Shown: positions 6,056-7,958 of the stretch, piece by piece
Layout of the letters: every line of letters starts with the position of its first letter
Position numbering within the stretch: position 1 is the first letter of the stretch
Assembly (NCBI GenBank): GCA_002441045.1
Contig: DJWQ01000201.1
Span: 24,022 to 31,979, forward strand
Reading direction: 5' to 3'
From: Firmicutes bacterium UBA6226
GTDB lineage: Bacteria; Bacillota_A; Clostridia; Peptostreptococcales; Acidaminobacteraceae
DNA: 7,958 nucleotides
Notes under the pieces: generated by a model
Database searches by the model: none
The model's input: only the letters and a program-made list of their open reading frames with translations
What the model was told of the DNA's origin: nothing
Position numbers and translations under genes: made by a program

Positions 6056-7181
6056 ATGATTTTATTGGAGAAATTGGGTAAAGAAACGAAACGACTAAAG
6101 GCGTCTATCGCTGAGCTTGAGGTGTCACTTTGACTTAGCGAATGTACGCTATAGAGTGGAAGAAATTGAGATGGATATGACTGCGCCAGATTTTTGGAAT
6201 GACAATGAAGCGGCGCAAACAAAACTGAAATTTCAAAAGGCACTAAAGACGAAAATTGAAAAATACGAAACCTTAATGAACAAAGCTGAGGATCTTGAGG
6301 GCTTGATAGAAATGGCGTTGATGGATGAGGATGACTCGCTTGAGCCTGAGGTGGAAGCGAGCTATAATGAGCTTGATGCCAGCTATCAGAAACTGCTTTT
6401 GGAAACCCTTCTTAAAGGTGACTATGATGCCAATAATGCAATTTTGTCCATTCACGCGGGTTCTGGTGGAACAGATGCTCAGGACTGGGCTTCTATGCTT
6501 CTAAGAATGTATAAAAGATGGGGAGAGCAGCACGGCTATGCGGTTAAGACGCTTGACTTACAGGATGATACAGAAGCTGGAATCAAAAGTGTGTCACTGC
6601 TTTTTGAAGGGCTCAATGCTTATGGCTTTTTAAAATCAGAAAAGGGTGTGCATCGTATCGTTAGGATATCACCTTTTGACGCATCTGGTAAAAGACATAC
6701 ATCATTTTCTTCTGTAGACGTTATGCCAGAGCTCGACGACTCTGTTGCAATCGATATTAATCCAGTAGATCTTAAGATAGACACTTACCGATCATCTGGA
6801 TCGGGCGGTCAGCATGTTAACACCACGGATTCTGCAGTCAGAATTACACATCTTCCAACTGGTGTGGTCGTTCAATGTCAAAATGAGCGTTCGCAAATTG
6901 CAAACCGTACCACTGCGATGAAGATGTTAATGGCAAAACTCATCGAGTTAAAAGAACGTGAGCACAAAGATAAAATTGAAGACCTTGCAGGCGATTATTC
7001 GCAGATCACCTGGGGAAGCCAGATCAGATCGTATGTGTTCCACCCATATAATCTCGTAAAAGATCATCGCACAGGCGCAGAAATGGGAAACATCCAAGCG
7101 GTTATGGATGGTGATCTCGATTTATTTATAGATGCATATTTAAAGGAGGCAAGCACAAATGAGCTTAAAATCAACGGATAA
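6056..7181 (+). CDS. prfB: Peptide chain release factor 2, made by programmed +1 frameshift
   Basis: RF2 recognises UGA and UAA stop codons in the ribosome and triggers release of the finished protein. Translation starts at ATG 6056 (AGAGGAG upstream), reads 25 codons, meets an in-frame TGA at 6131-6133 and must slip +1 to continue at GAC (6132). The joined product has 374 residues, close to the 365-366 of E. coli and B. subtilis. It keeps the stop-codon-reading tripeptide SPF (205-207) and the peptidyl-hydrolysis motif GGQ (250-252), at the same numbers as in E. coli. GSGGTDAQDW begins at 135. The N-terminal half is a charged helical bundle. Automated calling tends to start this gene at a false TTG (6117) and lose the leader. 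This is not a broken gene: UGA at the slip site lets RF2 control its own level. The 3' end overlaps tex by 23 bases in another frame, suggesting a prfB-tex operon. Confidence 0.96.
6119..6134 (+). other. RF2 programmed +1 frameshift site
   Basis: The Shine-Dalgarno-like GAGGTG (6119-6124) is three bases before the slippery CTT (6128-6130), which is followed by TGA C (6131-6134). CTT-TGA-C and the three-base spacing are the same as in the known E. coli prfB site, and the stop is codon 26 in both. The peptidyl tRNA-Leu slips from CTT to TTT when low RF2 makes the ribosome pause at UGA. Confidence 0.95.
7142..7149 (+). promoter_or_regulatory. Ribosome binding site of tex, inside the end of prfB
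   Basis: AAAGGAGG lies nine bases before the ATG at 7159, within the last codons of prfB. It decides the tex start over the in-frame ATGs at 7198 and 7201, which have no such site. Confidence 0.8.
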
Positions 7182-7958
7182 AGACACGGTGAATGCGATG
7201 ATGGCGGATCAATCAGTTTTATCAGAGGAAACTACTAAAAATCCACTGGAAGATGAGCGTGTGAAGAAACTGATTATAGCGACTTTATCACATGAGCTTT
7301 CTTTAAAGGCATCACAAGTGGATGCGACCATCGCCCTTATCGATGAAGGCAATACCATTCCATTTATCGCAAGATACCGTAAGGAAATGACAGGTGGTAT
7401 CAGCGATGAGGTTTTAAGAAATTTTGACGATCGTCTGAAATATCTTAGAAATCTAGAGACTAGAAAAGTTGAAGTCATTAGAAACATAGATGAGCAAGGT
7501 AAGTTGACCGATGAGCTTAAAAAAGCCATCGATTCTGCGACGGTTTTACAGACGGTTGAAGATTTGTATCGACCATTCAAACAGAAGAAGAGTACGCGTG
7601 CGTCTAAGGCGATTGAACGTGGACTTGAGCCACTGGCTGAGGTGATCTTATCTCAAACGTTTACTTCAGGTGACTTTGAAGCGACAGCACGTCCTTACGT
7701 AGATGAAGAAAAGGGTGTCATGTCTGTGGAAGAAGCCATTGCAGGGGCGATGGATATTATTGCAGAGCGCGTATCGGATACGCCTGAGTTTAGAACGTAT
7801 ATTAGAAACCGTAGTGTAGCGGCTGGCGTTGTGACCTCTGTGGCGATTAACCCAGAGGAATCGACTGTATTTGATATGTACTACGATTATACTGAGCCAG
7901 TTTCAAAGATTGCCAACCATCGTGTGCTTGCGCTGAACAGAGGGGAAAGTGAAAAAGT
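7159..7958 (+). CDS. tex: Tex, RNA-binding transcription accessory protein (3' end outside window)
   Basis: The first 266 codons of a protein of the Tex/YqgF-S1 family, which normally has about 700-750 residues and ends in an S1 RNA-binding domain; that part lies beyond the window. Tex binds nucleic acid and is thought to act on or near transcribing RNA polymerase; its exact role is not settled. Family signatures seen: DEGNTIPFIARYRKEMTGG (62-80), DEQGKLTDELKKAI, VEDLYRPFKQKKSTRA (133-148) and GLEPLAE. About 35 residues precede the usual N-terminus (MSLKSTDKDTVNAMM..., polar and acidic), an extension not present in the Bacillus protein as I recall it. The frame has no stop up to the window end. 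The start overlaps the last 23 bases of prfB, so the two are probably translationally linked. Confidence 0.93.
   Translation, partial: MSLKSTDKDTVNAMMADQSVLSEETTKNPLEDERVKKLIIATLSHELSLKASQVDATIALIDEGNTIPFIARYRKEMTGGISDEVLRNFDDRLKYLRNLETRKVEVIRNIDEQGKLTDELKKAIDSATVLQTVEDLYRPFKQKKSTRASKAIERGLEPLAEVILSQTFTSGDFEATARPYVDEEKGVMSVEEAIAGAMDIIAERVSDTPEFRTYIRNRSVAAGVVTSVAINPEESTVFDMYYDYTEPVSKIANHRVLALNRGESEK

Noticed and set aside
6131..6133. In-frame TGA in prfB as evidence of a pseudogene
   Set aside because: It sits in a complete RF2 frameshift signal and the downstream frame is intact with SPF and GGQ.
7209..7580. Minus-strand reading frame opposite tex (and similar ones opposite secA and prfB)
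   Set aside because: These are shadows of conserved plus-strand genes with no supporting start signals or recognisable protein.

Overview
The window looks like a piece of a low-GC Firmicutes chromosome, most likely from a spore-forming member of the Clostridia. This rests on the A+T-rich intergenic DNA, the strong AGGAGG-type ribosome binding sites, the SecA type, the secA-prfB-tex gene order and a small Gin-like zinc protein. I cannot name the genus from sequence alone. No RNA gene, insertion sequence or CRISPR array was found.

Left part (1-2372), accessory-looking: a plus-strand gene for a protein with a Rho-N/SAP-like N-terminal segment and a C-terminal SEC-C zinc motif (11-1192, possibly starting before the window). 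It converges on two minus-strand genes. One is a 44-residue protein with two CxxC pairs that resembles the anti-sigma factor Gin/CsfB (1385-1519). The other is an XRE-type DNA-binding protein (1627-1998). A long hairpin (1291-1328) separates the convergent transcripts. Upstream of the XRE gene, a 374-base divergent region holds a consensus DnaA box, six degenerate 11-12 bp repeats and promoter-like sequences for both directions.

Right part (2373-7958), housekeeping, all on the plus strand: a DUF5317-type membrane protein; an A+T-rich spacer with five imperfect repeats at about 19-22 bp spacing; secA (preprotein translocase ATPase, 913 aa); prfB (release factor 2); and the first 266 codons of tex (RNA-binding transcription accessory protein). 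prfB contains the classical programmed +1 frameshift at an in-frame UGA (codon 26). Its true start is therefore 6056, and the full product is 374 aa. prfB has its own promoter inside the secA-prfB gap, followed by a hairpin in its leader, and it overlaps tex by 23 bases.

Most of this is conventional. The points most worth a second look are the unannotated Gin-like mini-gene, the near-identical SEC-C coding segments in two unrelated genes 4.7 kb apart, the repeat array before secA, the hairpin in the prfB leader, and the DnaA box at the -35 position of the XRE gene promoter.
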